From assembly GCF_004803895.1 (NCBI RefSeq), contig NZ_CP021978.1:5456001-5520000 (forward strand): a stretch of 64,000 nt of DNA, read 5' to 3'. This document shows, one piece after another, positions 9,153-17,469 of this stretch. Every line of letters starts with the position of its first letter. Position 1 is the first letter of the stretch. The notes under the pieces are model-generated. The model was not told the DNA's origin and ran no database searches. It was given only the letters and a program-made list of their open reading frames with translations. Origin of the DNA: Streptomyces hawaiiensis (GTDB taxonomy: Bacteria > Actinomycetota > Actinomycetes > Streptomycetales > Streptomycetaceae). The position numbers were made by a program, and so were the translations under genes.

Positions 9153-10064
9153 TCACCCCAGCACCGCCGCCACCACCACCAACACCGGCACCGCCAGAAC
9201 CGTCGACAGCAGGATCGCCTCCCTCGCCAGCACCTCGCCCACCCGGTAGCTGCTCGCATACGTGAACAGGTTCTGGGCCGCCGGTAGCGCCGACGTCACC
9301 ACCACGTCGAGCAGGGATGCCCCGTCAAGGCCGAAGACGCCCGCTGCGAGAGCCCAGGCGACCAGCGGCTGGACGACCGCCTTGAGGGTCACGGCGAGGA
9401 GGACAGGGGCCCGTTCCGCGCCGCGCAGCGGAAGTGTGCTGCCGTGCAGGGAGATGCCGAAGGCCAAGAGCACCGCCGGCACCGACATGTTGCCGATCAG
9501 GGTCAAGGGGTCCATCAAAGGGCCCGGCACCGTGAGGCCCGACGCCGAGACCGCCACCCCCGCCAGGGAGCCCAGGGCTATCGGATTGCGCAGCGGCGTG
9601 AGCAGCCGCTGCCACAGGGGCCGCTGCTCCTCGCCGCTCACCAGGTCCAGGACCGTCAGCGCCACCGGTGTGACCCCGACCAGCTGGAACAGCAGCACCG
9701 GCGCGACCAGCGACGCGTCGCCCAGCACGTACACGGCGATCGGGATGCCCAGGTTCCCGGAGTTGACGTAGCTGGAGCACAGAGCGCCGATCGTCGTCCG
9801 GCCCACGCCCCAGCCGCGCGCCGCACCCACCGCCACGAAGACCCCGGCCGCCGCTGCCGTGCTCATCGCCGTGACCAGCAGCCGGTCGGAGAAGATCACG
9901 GACAGGTCGGCCTGCGCCAGGGTCGTGAAGAGCAGCGCCGGGGACGCCACGTGGAACGCCAGCTTGGTCAGGACCTCACGGCCACCGCCGCCCAGATACC
10001 CCCGGCGCCCGATCAGATAGCCGACGCCGATGACGACGGCGATGACCGCGAACCCGCTCAGCAC
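9153..10064 (-). CDS. AEC-family (auxin efflux carrier-like) transporter
   Basis: An inner-membrane transporter of the AEC family with about ten hydrophobic segments and the family halves 'N-terminal five helices, hydrophilic loop, C-terminal five helices'. The YVNSGNLGIP motif and the Pro-rich ALPAAQNLFTYA motif near the C-terminus are typical. AEC proteins export or exchange small organic acids; the substrate here is not predictable. Start: GTG at 10064 puts the first helix at the N-terminus as in relatives. The frame stays open to ATG 10100 and 10142, which would add charged residues with no clear role. Convergent with deoA. Confidence 0.8.
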   Translation of the reverse strand: MLSGFAVIAVVIGVGYLIGRRGYLGGGGREVLTKLAFHVASPALLFTTLAQADLSVIFSDRLLVTAMSTAAAAGVFVAVGAARGWGVGRTTIGALCSSYVNSGNLGIPIAVYVLGDASLVAPVLLFQLVGVTPVALTVLDLVSGEEQRPLWQRLLTPLRNPIALGSLAGVAVSASGLTVPGPLMDPLTLIGNMSVPAVLLAFGISLHGSTLPLRGAERAPVLLAVTLKAVVQPLVAWALAAGVFGLDGASLLDVVVTSALPAAQNLFTYASSYRVGEVLAREAILLSTVLAVPVLVVVAAVLG

Positions 10065-10208
10065 CCCCGCACGGCGCCTCACCACCGGTGAAGAGGGCAT
10101 CGGGCAGCACGGCCGGGGCAGATGGTTGGGGCATACAGCCAACCCTCCGGGGAAGGCACTGCCCGGGTCAATGTGATCCTCACGGCGCCGACAGGACGGA
10201 CAGTCGCG

Positions 10209-10595
10209 ATGAGTTACAGCCGCCCGCCCGGTCTACCGATCGTGGACGCCATGACACCGCCCGTGCTCGTACTGCCCGGCCCCGTCACCCCGGACGAGGT
10301 GAGAGGGCTCAGCGACGATGTGCGGGCACTGCTGCACGGCAGCGGTGCCCGGGTCGTGGTGTGCGATGTCGCGGGCCTGGGACCGCCGGGGCTCGCCGCC
10401 GTCGACCTGCTGGCGAGGCTCCAGCTGGCCGCCCGCCGGGCCGGGGGCCGGATCCGGCTGCGCGACCCCGACCCGTCCCTACGCGCCCTGCTCGACCTGG
10501 TCGGTCTCCGCTTCGAGGTGGAGGGGGAGGCCGAACAGCGGGAACCAGCGCTGGGTGTCGAGGAAGCAGTGGAACCCGGTGATCCGGCCCTCTGA
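10209..10595 (+). CDS. STAS-domain protein (anti-anti-sigma factor-like)
   Basis: A 128-residue protein whose central part has the STAS fold pattern: a beta strand VVVCDVAGLG, a helix DLLARLQLAARRAGG and a second strand RIRLRDPD. The Ser/Thr usually phosphorylated in SpoIIAA-type proteins is replaced by Gly/Pro-rich sequence (LGPPGLAAVDLL), so it may not be a classical phosphorylated antagonist. Streptomyces chromosomes carry many such short STAS proteins of unknown target. Its last 117 bases overlap, tail to tail, the 3' end of the ECF sigma gene on the other strand. The ATG at 10209 follows AGGA at about 10193; ATG 10251 is an alternative. Confidence 0.65.
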   Translation: MSYSRPPGLPIVDAMTPPVLVLPGPVTPDEVRGLSDDVRALLHGSGARVVVCDVAGLGPPGLAAVDLLARLQLAARRAGGRIRLRDPDPSLRALLDLVGLRFEVEGEAEQREPALGVEEAVEPGDPAL

Positions 10596-11501
10596 GATCT
10601 CCAGTACCTGGACCGCCCACGGCGTGAAGCCGCCCTTCTCGGGGTCCGGCTTGTACTGGGCGAACCCCGGCAGGCCGTTGGCCTGGACGGGCACCAACCG
10701 GGAGCCCGCGCAGGGCGCGCCGAGGGTGGTCATGAAGCCGGTGATGTCTCGCGTGCCGGTCAGCCACAGGTCGAACGGCGGCATCGTCATGACCGCGTCC
10801 TCGTGCAGCAGGGCCGTCAGCGCCGTCATGTCGTAGCCCTCGAAGGCCGCCACATAGCGGTCCAGCAGCTTCTGCTGGTCATCGTCCAGCGGGTCGGCGA
10901 CGGCCGCGTCCGCGCCCGGCTCCTGCCGCTCGGCCAGGGTCGCGCGGGCCCGCTGCAGGGCGCTGTTCACCGACGCCACCGAGGTGTCCAGCAGCTCGGC
11001 GACCTCACTGGCCTTCCAGGCGAGGACCTCGCGCAGGATCAGCACGGCCCGCTGCTTGGCCGGGAGCTGCTGCAGAGCGGCCATGAAGGCGAGCCGCACG
11101 GACTCCTTGGCGATCGCCGCCTCCGCCGGATCCTCGGTCGTGGGCAGCACACGGGCGTCCGGCATGGGCTCCAGCCAGGTGTTGTCCGGTCGGGGGGAGA
11201 GGGCCGCCTGGGCGAGCGGGGTGGACTCGGTCAGGTCCATGGGCCGGGCGCGCTTGTTGCCCGCGGTCAGCATGTCCAGGCACACGTTGGTCGCGATGCG
11301 GTAGAGCCAGGAGCGCAGGCTGGAGCGGCCCTCGAACTTGTCGTAGCTGCGCCAGGCGCGGACCATCGTGTCCTGCACCGCGTCCTCGGCCTCGAAGGAG
11401 GAGCCGAGCATCCGGTAGCAGTACCCCGTCAGCTCGGTTCGGTGTGCCTCCAGCCTGATGTCCAGGTCCGTCGGTGTCGCCGTGCCGTTCGCCATCTCCA
11501 C
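10479..11501 (-). CDS. ECF sigma factor with C-terminal SnoaL-like domain
   Basis: A 340-residue RNA polymerase sigma-70 factor of the ECF group that carries an extra C-terminal SnoaL/NTF2-like domain (SigJ/ECF41-like architecture). Region 2 is at about residues 15-85 (CYRMLGSSFEAEDAVQDTMVRAW, shortened here) and region 4 at about 135-195 (LPAKQRAVLILREVL, then a helix-turn-helix SVASVNSALQRAR). The NTF2-like domain follows (about 205-330) and in this group modulates sigma activity in place of a separate anti-sigma factor. No anti-sigma gene is adjacent. Start: GTG 11501 or ATG 11495, with a GGGGTGGG ribosome site just upstream. A damage-type promoter lies at 11552-11574. Confidence 0.88.
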   Translation of the reverse strand: MEMANGTATPTDLDIRLEAHRTELTGYCYRMLGSSFEAEDAVQDTMVRAWRSYDKFEGRSSLRSWLYRIATNVCLDMLTAGNKRARPMDLTESTPLAQAALSPRPDNTWLEPMPDARVLPTTEDPAEAAIAKESVRLAFMAALQQLPAKQRAVLILREVLAWKASEVAELLDTSVASVNSALQRARATLAERQEPGADAAVADPLDDDQQKLLDRYVAAFEGYDMTALTALLHEDAVMTMPPFDLWLTGTRDITGFMTTLGAPCAGSRLVPVQANGLPGFAQYKPDPEKGGFTPWAVQVLEISEGRITGFHCFLDTQRWFPLFGLPLHLEAETDQVEQGA

Positions 11502-11551
11502 CCACCCCTGTGGACGTTCTGTTCACGCGCCTTCGCGCCCCAGCACTTCGG

Positions 11552-11574
11552 AAGCTACCGCAGCCCACTGACAA
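11552..11574 (-). promoter_or_regulatory. DNA-damage-type promoter of the ECF sigma gene
   Basis: Read on the minus strand: TTGTCAGTG (11574-11566), eight bases, TAGCTT (11557-11552). This fits the RecA-independent damage promoter TTGTCRGTG-N8-TANNNT exactly. It would give a leader of about 45 bases. Confidence 0.75.
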
Positions 11575-11646
11575 CGGCCCCCCGAGCGCACGAAAGCGCA
11601 GGTGGAAGCAGGTGATCCAGACCGGCTGCGGCAGGTACGCGGGCCT

Positions 11647-12801
11647 TCACAGCAGCTCCTTGACCGACATGAGCAGATGTCGGTGCTCCCCGGCCGCCGC
11701 GGCCGTAGCCGCCTCCCCGTCGCCCGGCACGGCGTGCAGCAGCGCCCGCTGCCCCGCCCCGAGCAGTTCCAGTCGTACCCGCGGGCTCTCGAAGGACGTC
11801 AGCGCGTCCAGCAGGTAGGCCGGGTTGAACGCCACCGGCATCTGGTCGGCGCCGCTCAGCGTGGCGGGCAGCCGCTGGGCCGCCACGTCGTCCCCGTAGC
11901 CGGCGCGCAGCCGTACGGATCCGCCGGCCGAGAAGTCCAGCCGCACCGGACTGTTCGCCTCCGCCACCACCGCGACCCGCCGCACCGCCTCGGCGAGCCC
12001 CTCGCGCTCCACCTCGGCGACCGCGGCCCCTGCCATGTCGAACAGCGTCGTGTACGCCGGCAGCCGCCCGTCCAGCAGCCGCAGCGCGGTCCGTGTCCGC
12101 CCGCCCTCGAACCCGACCAGCCCGCCGCCCCCGCCCGGCTCCCACCCGATCCGCACGTCCCCGCCACGCCCCAGCGACCGCGCCACGTCCAGCAGCCGCC
12201 GCGCGGGCAGCAGGGTCTCCACGGCCACGCCCTCGCCGGCGTCCGCGGCCTCCGGCTTCCACCCCAGCCGCCGCACCGCGTACCGGTAGCGGTCCGAGGC
12301 CGCCAGGGTCATCTCCCCGCCGTCGAGGCGCAGTTGGACCCCCGTCAGCAGGGGCAGTGTGTCGTCGCGCCCGGCGGCGACCGCGACCTGGGCGACGGCG
12401 GTCGCGAAGGCGGCGGCGTCGACGGTGCCGTAGGGCGCGGGCGGGGCGGGCAGGGACGGGTACTCCGCGAGCGGCAGCGTCGACAGCCCGAAGCGCGTGC
12501 CGTCCGCCTCCACGGTGAACCGCGAGGCCTCCAGCACACAGCCCACCGGCCCGTCCGGCAGTACCCGGCAGACGTCCAGCAGCCGCCGCCCGAGGACGAG
12601 CACCCGCCCCGAAGCCGTGACCTCCGCGTCGGCCTCCACCCGCACCGCCGCCTCGAAGTCGAACCCCGTCACGGACAGCCGCCCCGCGTCCGCCTCCAGC
12701 AGCAGCCCGCCCAGCACCGGCACCGGTGTCCGCCCGGGCAGCGCGCGCGCCGCCCGGCCCACGGCGTCGGCGAACTCCGTACGGTCGACCCGGAACTCCA
12801 T
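11647..12801 (-). CDS. DNA polymerase III beta subunit paralogue (second sliding clamp)
   Basis: A 384-residue protein with the three-domain sliding-clamp pattern of DnaN throughout (for example LSVTGFDFEAAVRVEA near residue 42, LTGVQLRLDGGEMTLAASDRYR near 172 and the C-terminal FNPAYLLDAL segment, shortened). The replicative dnaN normally lies beside dnaA at the origin; no dnaA, recF or gyrase gene is near, so this is an extra clamp. It ends in HRHLLMSVKELL instead of the usual MPVRL-type end, so partner binding may differ. The start ATG 12801 follows AGGGAAA. The promoter matches the DNA-damage type, which suggests a role with repair or translesion polymerases (inference). Confidence 0.88.
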   Translation of the reverse strand: MEFRVDRTEFADAVGRAARALPGRTPVPVLGGLLLEADAGRLSVTGFDFEAAVRVEADAEVTASGRVLVLGRRLLDVCRVLPDGPVGCVLEASRFTVEADGTRFGLSTLPLAEYPSLPAPPAPYGTVDAAAFATAVAQVAVAAGRDDTLPLLTGVQLRLDGGEMTLAASDRYRYAVRRLGWKPEAADAGEGVAVETLLPARRLLDVARSLGRGGDVRIGWEPGGGGGLVGFEGGRTRTALRLLDGRLPAYTTLFDMAGAAVAEVEREGLAEAVRRVAVVAEANSPVRLDFSAGGSVRLRAGYGDDVAAQRLPATLSGADQMPVAFNPAYLLDALTSFESPRVRLELLGAGQRALLHAVPGDGEAATAAAAGEHRHLLMSVKELL

Positions 12802-12841
12802 GAAAAATTTCCCTGCTCGGTCCGGTGATCAGCCGGTGCGG

Positions 12842-12864
12842 ACGGTATCCGCACCCACTGACAA
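12842..12864 (-). promoter_or_regulatory. DNA-damage-type promoter of the dnaN paralogue
   Basis: On the minus strand: TTGTCAGTG (12864-12856), eight bases, TACCGT (12847-12842), matching TTGTCRGTG-N8-TANNNT exactly. It lies about 40 bases before the start codon. Confidence 0.8.
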
Positions 12865-12896
12865 CCGGCCCCGACCAGGGGGGATGCTCTCGATGC

Positions 12897-14171
12897 TCAG
12901 GCGGCCGTGGCCAGTTGGCGACGCTGCAGCCGTGCCGCCCGGGTCCCGAAGACGGTGATCGTCACGACGCCCAGGACCGCCAGGAGCCCGACCCCGACCG
13001 TCCCGGCCCAGCCCCCCGCGTGGAAGGCGATCGCGCCGACCGTGCTGCCCGCGCTGGAGCCGATGTAGTACGCGGACTGGTACAGCGCCGAGGCCTGGGC
13101 GCGGCCGTGCGTGGCCGTCTTGCTGACCGCCGAGGAGGCGACCGCGTGGCCCGCGAAGAAGCCCCCCGTGATGAGGACCAGACCCAGCAGGACCAGCGGG
13201 AGGGAGCCCGCCAAAGACAGCAGGAGGCCCGCCGCCGTCGTGCCGCCCGCCGCGTACAGCGCGCCCCGGCGGCCCAGCCGCCCGACCAGCCGGCCCGCGG
13301 TCGACGCCGACACCGTGCCGACCAGGTACACCAGGAAGATCGAGCCGATGACGCCCTGCGGCAGCGAGAACGGGGCCTCGGTCAGCCGGTAGCCGATGAC
13401 CGTGTACACGCCGCCGAACACCGTCATGAACAGCGCGCCGATCGCGTACAGCCGGCACAGCAGCGGGTTGGACAGATGGCCGCGGACCGTCCGGCCCAGG
13501 ACGCGCGGCCGCAGCGAACCGGCCTTGAAGTGCTTCGGGGCGGGCAGCAGCAGCCGGAAGGCCACCGCACACGCCACCGCGATCACACCGATGACACCGA
13601 CGGCGACCCGCCAGCCCCACTCCTGCGCGACCCAGCCGGTGATGACCCGGCCGCTCATCCCGCCCACGCTGTTGCCCGCGACGAACAGTCCGATCGCGGT
13701 GACCAGCGCCTTCGGGCTGACCTCCTCCGCGAGATACGCCGTCGCCGACGCCGGCAGCCCGGCCAGGGCGGCACCCTGCAGCGCCCGCAGCGCGATCAGC
13801 ACACCGAGGGAGGGGGCCAGCGGCACCAGCAGCCCGAGCGTGACGGCCACGGCCAGCGACGCGGTCATGACCGCACGGCGTCCGAAGCGCTCCGACAGGG
13901 CGCTCATCGGCAGCACGAACAACGCCAGCCCGCCCGTCGCGGCGGCCACGGTCCAGCTCGCGTCGCTCGCCGCCACCCCGAACTCGCCGGAGATCAGCGG
14001 GAGCAGCGCCTGGGTGGAGTAGAGCAGCGCGAAGGTCGCGACACCCGCGAGGAAGAGGGCGAAGCTCATCCGGCGGTAGCCGGGTCCGCCCGGGGAGACA
14101 CGTGAGTCGGCGGCAGGAACAGAGGCATCGGCGCCCACGACGGTGGACGCCTTGGTACTGGCGGGAGACAT
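12897..14171 (-). CDS. MFS transporter
   Basis: A 424-residue major facilitator with about 12 membrane helices from residue 35 on. The cytoplasmic loop 2-3 motif is SALSERFGRRAVM, a normal MFS signature, and helix 5 carries GLFVAGNSVGGMSGRVITGW. It resembles the YnfM-type drug/arabinose-efflux group, so export of a small toxic compound is likely; the substrate is unknown. It is divergent from a LysR-type regulator with only 63 bases between the start codons, the usual sign that the regulator controls it. It ends just before the damage-type promoter of the dnaN paralogue. Confidence 0.88.
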   Translation of the reverse strand: MSPASTKASTVVGADASVPAADSRVSPGGPGYRRMSFALFLAGVATFALLYSTQALLPLISGEFGVAASDASWTVAAATGGLALFVLPMSALSERFGRRAVMTASLAVAVTLGLLVPLAPSLGVLIALRALQGAALAGLPASATAYLAEEVSPKALVTAIGLFVAGNSVGGMSGRVITGWVAQEWGWRVAVGVIGVIAVACAVAFRLLLPAPKHFKAGSLRPRVLGRTVRGHLSNPLLCRLYAIGALFMTVFGGVYTVIGYRLTEAPFSLPQGVIGSIFLVYLVGTVSASTAGRLVGRLGRRGALYAAGGTTAAGLLLSLAGSLPLVLLGLVLITGGFFAGHAVASSAVSKTATHGRAQASALYQSAYYIGSSAGSTVGAIAFHAGGWAGTVGVGLLAVLGVVTITVFGTRAARLQRRQLATAA

Positions 14172-14221
14172 GCCTCGAAACTACGGACGCCCCTACTCAT
14201 CCGTCCAATGCATGGAACGGT

Positions 14222-14227
14222 CATAAT
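14222..14227 (+). promoter_or_regulatory. Candidate -10 box of the LysR gene
   Basis: CATAAT lies seven bases before the ATG at 14235 in an otherwise GC-rich region. With this spacing transcription would begin at or next to the start codon (leaderless message). No clear -35 was found. Confidence 0.4.
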
Positions 14228-14234
14228 CGTTCCC

Positions 14235-15197
14235 ATGGTGCATCAACCGAGCTCACAGCCCCGCCTGTCACCAAGCAGTGACACAGAAGACATGGCAGAG
14301 ATGTCGAAGGTGCTGGCGCCGCGCCTCGCGTACTTCGCGGGCGTCGCCCGCACCGAGCACGTCACCCGCGCCGCCCAGGAGATGAACGTCCCCCAGTCGA
14401 CACTGTCCCGGTCCATGGTTCGCCTGGAGCAGGACCTGGGCGTCGACCTCTTCGCCCGGCACGGCCGCACGGTCTCCCTCACCCCGGCCGGCCGCACCTT
14501 CCTCGCCTCCGTCGAACGCGCCCTGGCCGAGGTCGAGCGCGCCGCCGAGGAGGTGCGCGCCGACGCCGACCCGGCCACCGGCAAGGTCGCCTTCGGCTTC
14601 CTGCACACCATGGGCGCCGAGACCGTCCCGGGCCTTCTGCACGCCTTCCGCGCCGACCACCCGCGCGTCCGCTTCAGCCTCGTCCAGAACTACGGCGAGG
14701 CCATGCTGGAACGCCTTCGCGCCGGTGAGCTCGACCTGTGCCTGACGTCCCCGGTGCCGGACGCCCCCGACCTGGTGGCCCGCCGCCTGGACGAGCAGAA
14801 GCTGCGCCTGGTCGTCCCCGCCGACCATTCCCTGGCCGGCCGCCGCCGCATCCGCCTCGCCGAGGCGGCGGACGAAACCTTCGTCACCCTGGAACCCGGC
14901 TACGGCCTGCGCCGCATCACCGACGACCTCTGCAAGGAGGCCGGCTTCAAGCCCCGTATCGCCTTCGAGGGGGAGGAGGCGGAAACCCTGCGGGGCCTGG
15001 TGGCGGCGGGCCTGGGCGTGGCCCTCCTGCCCCCGCCGGCGGTCCCGCGCCCGGGCGTGGTGGAACTGACGGTCACGGCCCCCCGGGCGGCCCGTGAGAT
15101 CGGAGTGGCCTGGCTGGAGGGCCACCCGGACACGCCGCCGGTAGCAGCCTTCAAAAGGTTCCTGCTCTCAAGAAGGGGCAGTCTGCTCCCCACCTAG
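14235..15197 (+). CDS. LysR-family transcriptional regulator
   Basis: A 320-residue LTTR. The helix-turn-helix is near residues 20-65 (HVTRAAQEMNVPQSTLSRSM, then DLGVDLFARHGR). The effector-binding domain follows from about residue 90 (KVAFGFLHTMGAETVPGLL) to the C-terminus. It is divergent from the MFS transporter gene and most likely regulates it and itself, with the operator in the 63-base gap. I chose ATG 14235 since it follows a plausible -10 box and no Shine-Dalgarno is visible; ATG 14208 would add nine residues, and ATG 14292 or 14301 are shorter alternatives. Confidence 0.88.
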   Translation: MVHQPSSQPRLSPSSDTEDMAEMSKVLAPRLAYFAGVARTEHVTRAAQEMNVPQSTLSRSMVRLEQDLGVDLFARHGRTVSLTPAGRTFLASVERALAEVERAAEEVRADADPATGKVAFGFLHTMGAETVPGLLHAFRADHPRVRFSLVQNYGEAMLERLRAGELDLCLTSPVPDAPDLVARRLDEQKLRLVVPADHSLAGRRRIRLAEAADETFVTLEPGYGLRRITDDLCKEAGFKPRIAFEGEEAETLRGLVAAGLGVALLPPPAVPRPGVVELTVTAPRAAREIGVAWLEGHPDTPPVAAFKRFLLSRRGSLLPT

Positions 15198-15290
15198 GAG
15201 CGCGGGGCTGTGTCGATCTGCGGCTCCGCCGCGTGGGCGCGACAAGCCCCATGCAACCCGCACAGGCCGATGAACCGGCACCCAACGGCG

Positions 15291-16049
15291 CTACCGCCTC
15301 GAAGGGCTGAACCCCGCAGCGAGCGGCATCCGCAACCCCAACGGCGGCGGCGCGGCGAACGCGTCCCGCACGGGCCGCGACACCGGCCGCCCGAACACCG
15401 CCCCCATAACGAAGTCCTCGGCCAGAGCCAGAACTTCGTCCCGGTACTGGTGCAACCCGTGGCCGTCCGCGTGCACTTCGAACCGGCACACGTCCCGGTT
15501 CGCCTTCTTCGCCCGCGCCGCCAGCCGGAACGACAGCTCGGGGTCCGTCCGCCCGTCGCTCGTGCCGTGCACGATCAGCACCTGGCGTCCGACCAGCTGC
15601 TTCACCGGTTCGGGTGGCGCCGCGACGTCCTCCTCCGGCAGCCAAGGGGCGAGCGCCAGCACGGAGTTGACGGCCTCGTGGCCACCCGCCCGCAACCCCG
15701 CCCGGCCGCCCATCCCGAGCCCGACGAGGCAGACCGGGACGTCCCCGTAGCGCCGGACGATCTCGTCGGCCGCCCAGGTCGCGTCCTGTGCGAGATTGGC
15801 CTCGCCGCCGTTCCACCCGCGGTAGCGGTAGTGCACCACGTGCACGGCGAGACCCTCGTCCCGGCCCGCGCGGGCCAGCCGGCGCCCGACGCCGCGCACG
15901 GAGGCGGCCGCCAGCAGGGGCGACGGCCTGCGGCCGGAGACCTCGTCGCCGCCGGGGAGCAGCAGCACCACGCCGCTCACCGCCGTCGGCTCCGGACCGA
16001 GTGCCCTGCCCAGCCGGGCCCTGCGAACCGGCGTCGCTTGGTGTGCCAT
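15291..16049 (-). CDS. Alpha/beta-hydrolase-fold protein lacking the nucleophile Ser
   Basis: A 252-residue single-domain alpha/beta hydrolase-like protein, probably cytoplasmic (no signal peptide). The fold can be followed: strand VVLLLPGG at residues 27-34 with the oxyanion-type Gly-Gly, strand VHVVHYRYRG, the nucleophile elbow strand VCLVG (106-110), strand VLIVHGTSD with Asp165, and a His at 197 or 200. The elbow reads Gly110-Leu-Gly112-Met-Gly114, so the position of the catalytic Ser is Gly. Either the protein is not a hydrolase or it uses another residue. It is divergent from adenosine deaminase with 123 bases between starts; a link to nucleoside metabolism is not evident. Confidence 0.75.
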   Translation of the reverse strand: MAHQATPVRRARLGRALGPEPTAVSGVVLLLPGGDEVSGRRPSPLLAAASVRGVGRRLARAGRDEGLAVHVVHYRYRGWNGGEANLAQDATWAADEIVRRYGDVPVCLVGLGMGGRAGLRAGGHEAVNSVLALAPWLPEEDVAAPPEPVKQLVGRQVLIVHGTSDGRTDPELSFRLAARAKKANRDVCRFEVHADGHGLHQYRDEVLALAEDFVMGAVFGRPVSRPVRDAFAAPPPLGLRMPLAAGFSPSRR

Positions 16050-16144
16050 GACAGAACAGTGTCAGAAGCGCGGGTGTACTCGACCCGTCCTTGGGATCAC
16101 CGTTACGTATCGACGAAAACGCAAAGCATCCGGGAACGCGCCAT

Positions 16145-16156
16145 CTACGCGCGTAG
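16145..16156. promoter_or_regulatory. Nucleoside-regulon palindrome, add site
   Basis: Perfect CTACGCGCGTAG, 16 bases before the add start and abutting its GGAG ribosome site (16157). A bound protein would block transcription or its start. Confidence 0.8.
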
Positions 16157-16172
16157 GAGTTAGAGTGCGGAA

Positions 16173-17330
16173 ATGACGAGCCAGCCCATCGCGAACACCC
16201 CGACACCGGACCAGATCCGCCGGGCGCCCAAGGTTCTGCTGCACGACCACCTCGACGGCGGTCTGCGCCCCGGCACGATCGTCGAACTCGCCCGCGGGAG
16301 CGGCTACTCGCAGCTCCCCGACACCGACCCGGAGAAGCTCGGCGTCTGGTTCCGCGAAGCCGCCGACTCCGGTTCCCTGGAGCGGTACCTGGAGACGTTC
16401 TCCCACACCGTCGGCGTCATGCAGACCCGCGACGCCCTGGTCCGGGTCGCCGCCGAGTGCGCCGAGGACCTGGCCGCGGACGGCGTCGTCTACGCCGAGG
16501 TGCGCTACGCCCCCGAGCAGCACCTGGAGGGCGGCCTCAGCCTCGAAGAGGTCGTCGAGGCCGTCAACGAGGGCTTCCGGGAGGGGGAGCGGCGCGCACG
16601 GGAGAACGGCCTGCGCATCCGCGTCGGTGCACTGCTCACCGCCATGCGGCACGCGGCCCGCGCCCTGGAGATCGCCGAACTCGCCAACCGCCACCGCGAC
16701 CTGGGGGTGGTGGGTTTCGATATCGCGGGTGCCGAGGCCGGCTACCCGCCCACCCGGCACCTCGACGCCTTCGAGTACCTCAAGCGCGAGAACAACCACT
16801 TCACCATCCACGCCGGTGAGGCCTTCGGCCTGCCCTCCATCTGGCAGGCCCTGCAGTGGTGCGGCGCCGACCGGCTCGGGCACGGTGTGCGGATCATCGA
16901 CGACATCCAGGTCCACGAGGACGGCCGGGTCGAACTCGGCCGGCTGGCCTCCTACGTCCGGGACAAGCGCATCCCGCTGGAGCTGTGCCCGAGCTCCAAC
17001 CTCCAGACCGGGGCAGCGTCCTCGTACGCCGAGCACCCCATCGGTCTGCTGCGCCGGCTGCACTTCCGGGCCACGGTCAACACCGACAACCGCCTGATGT
17101 CCCACACCAGCATGAGCCGGGAATTCGAGCACCTTGTCGAGGCGTTCGGTTACACGCTCGACGACATGCAGTGGTTCTCCGTCAATGCGATGAAATCATC
17201 GTTCATTCCTTTCGATGAACGACTGGCCATGATCAATGACGTGATCAAGCCCGGATATGCCGAGCTGAAATCCGAATGGCTGTTCCGTCAGACCGCTTCC
17301 ACCAGCGGTTCTGGCTCCTCGGACGGCTGA
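16173..17330 (+). CDS. add: Adenosine deaminase
   Basis: A 385-residue zinc hydrolase that turns adenosine and deoxyadenosine into inosine and deoxyinosine, the substrates of the purine nucleoside phosphorylase at 32 kb. Zinc ligands His24 and His26 are in the HDHLDGG motif. Further signatures are the FTIHAGEAFG segment, GHGVRI and the VNTDNRL segment with the last Asp ligand. The bacterial add length is usually 330-390 residues. The ATG at 16173 has GGAG 13 bases upstream, and the operator-like palindrome ends directly before it. It is not next to the transporter genes, so a shared operator is the visible link to them. Confidence 0.95.
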   Translation: MTSQPIANTPTPDQIRRAPKVLLHDHLDGGLRPGTIVELARGSGYSQLPDTDPEKLGVWFREAADSGSLERYLETFSHTVGVMQTRDALVRVAAECAEDLAADGVVYAEVRYAPEQHLEGGLSLEEVVEAVNEGFREGERRARENGLRIRVGALLTAMRHAARALEIAELANRHRDLGVVGFDIAGAEAGYPPTRHLDAFEYLKRENNHFTIHAGEAFGLPSIWQALQWCGADRLGHGVRIIDDIQVHEDGRVELGRLASYVRDKRIPLELCPSSNLQTGAASSYAEHPIGLLRRLHFRATVNTDNRLMSHTSMSREFEHLVEAFGYTLDDMQWFSVNAMKSSFIPFDERLAMINDVIKPGYAELKSEWLFRQTASTSGSGSSDG

Positions 17331-17354
17331 TTCGGGGGTATTCGGCGCACAGTG

Positions 17355-17386
17355 AATGCGGGCGGTGTTCACCATCCGTCCGCATT
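17355..17386. terminator. Hairpin after add
   Basis: AATGCGGGCGG (17355-17365) pairs with CCGTCCGCATT (17376-17386), one G-U pair, 25 bases after the add stop. Confidence 0.6.
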
Positions 17387-17469
17387 TCGATGTTTGCGGC
17401 GGACGGGGCCGCGTGATTACGGTCGCTGAACCGCTCACACCCCGTCATCCCGTTACGAGGACGCATTTC

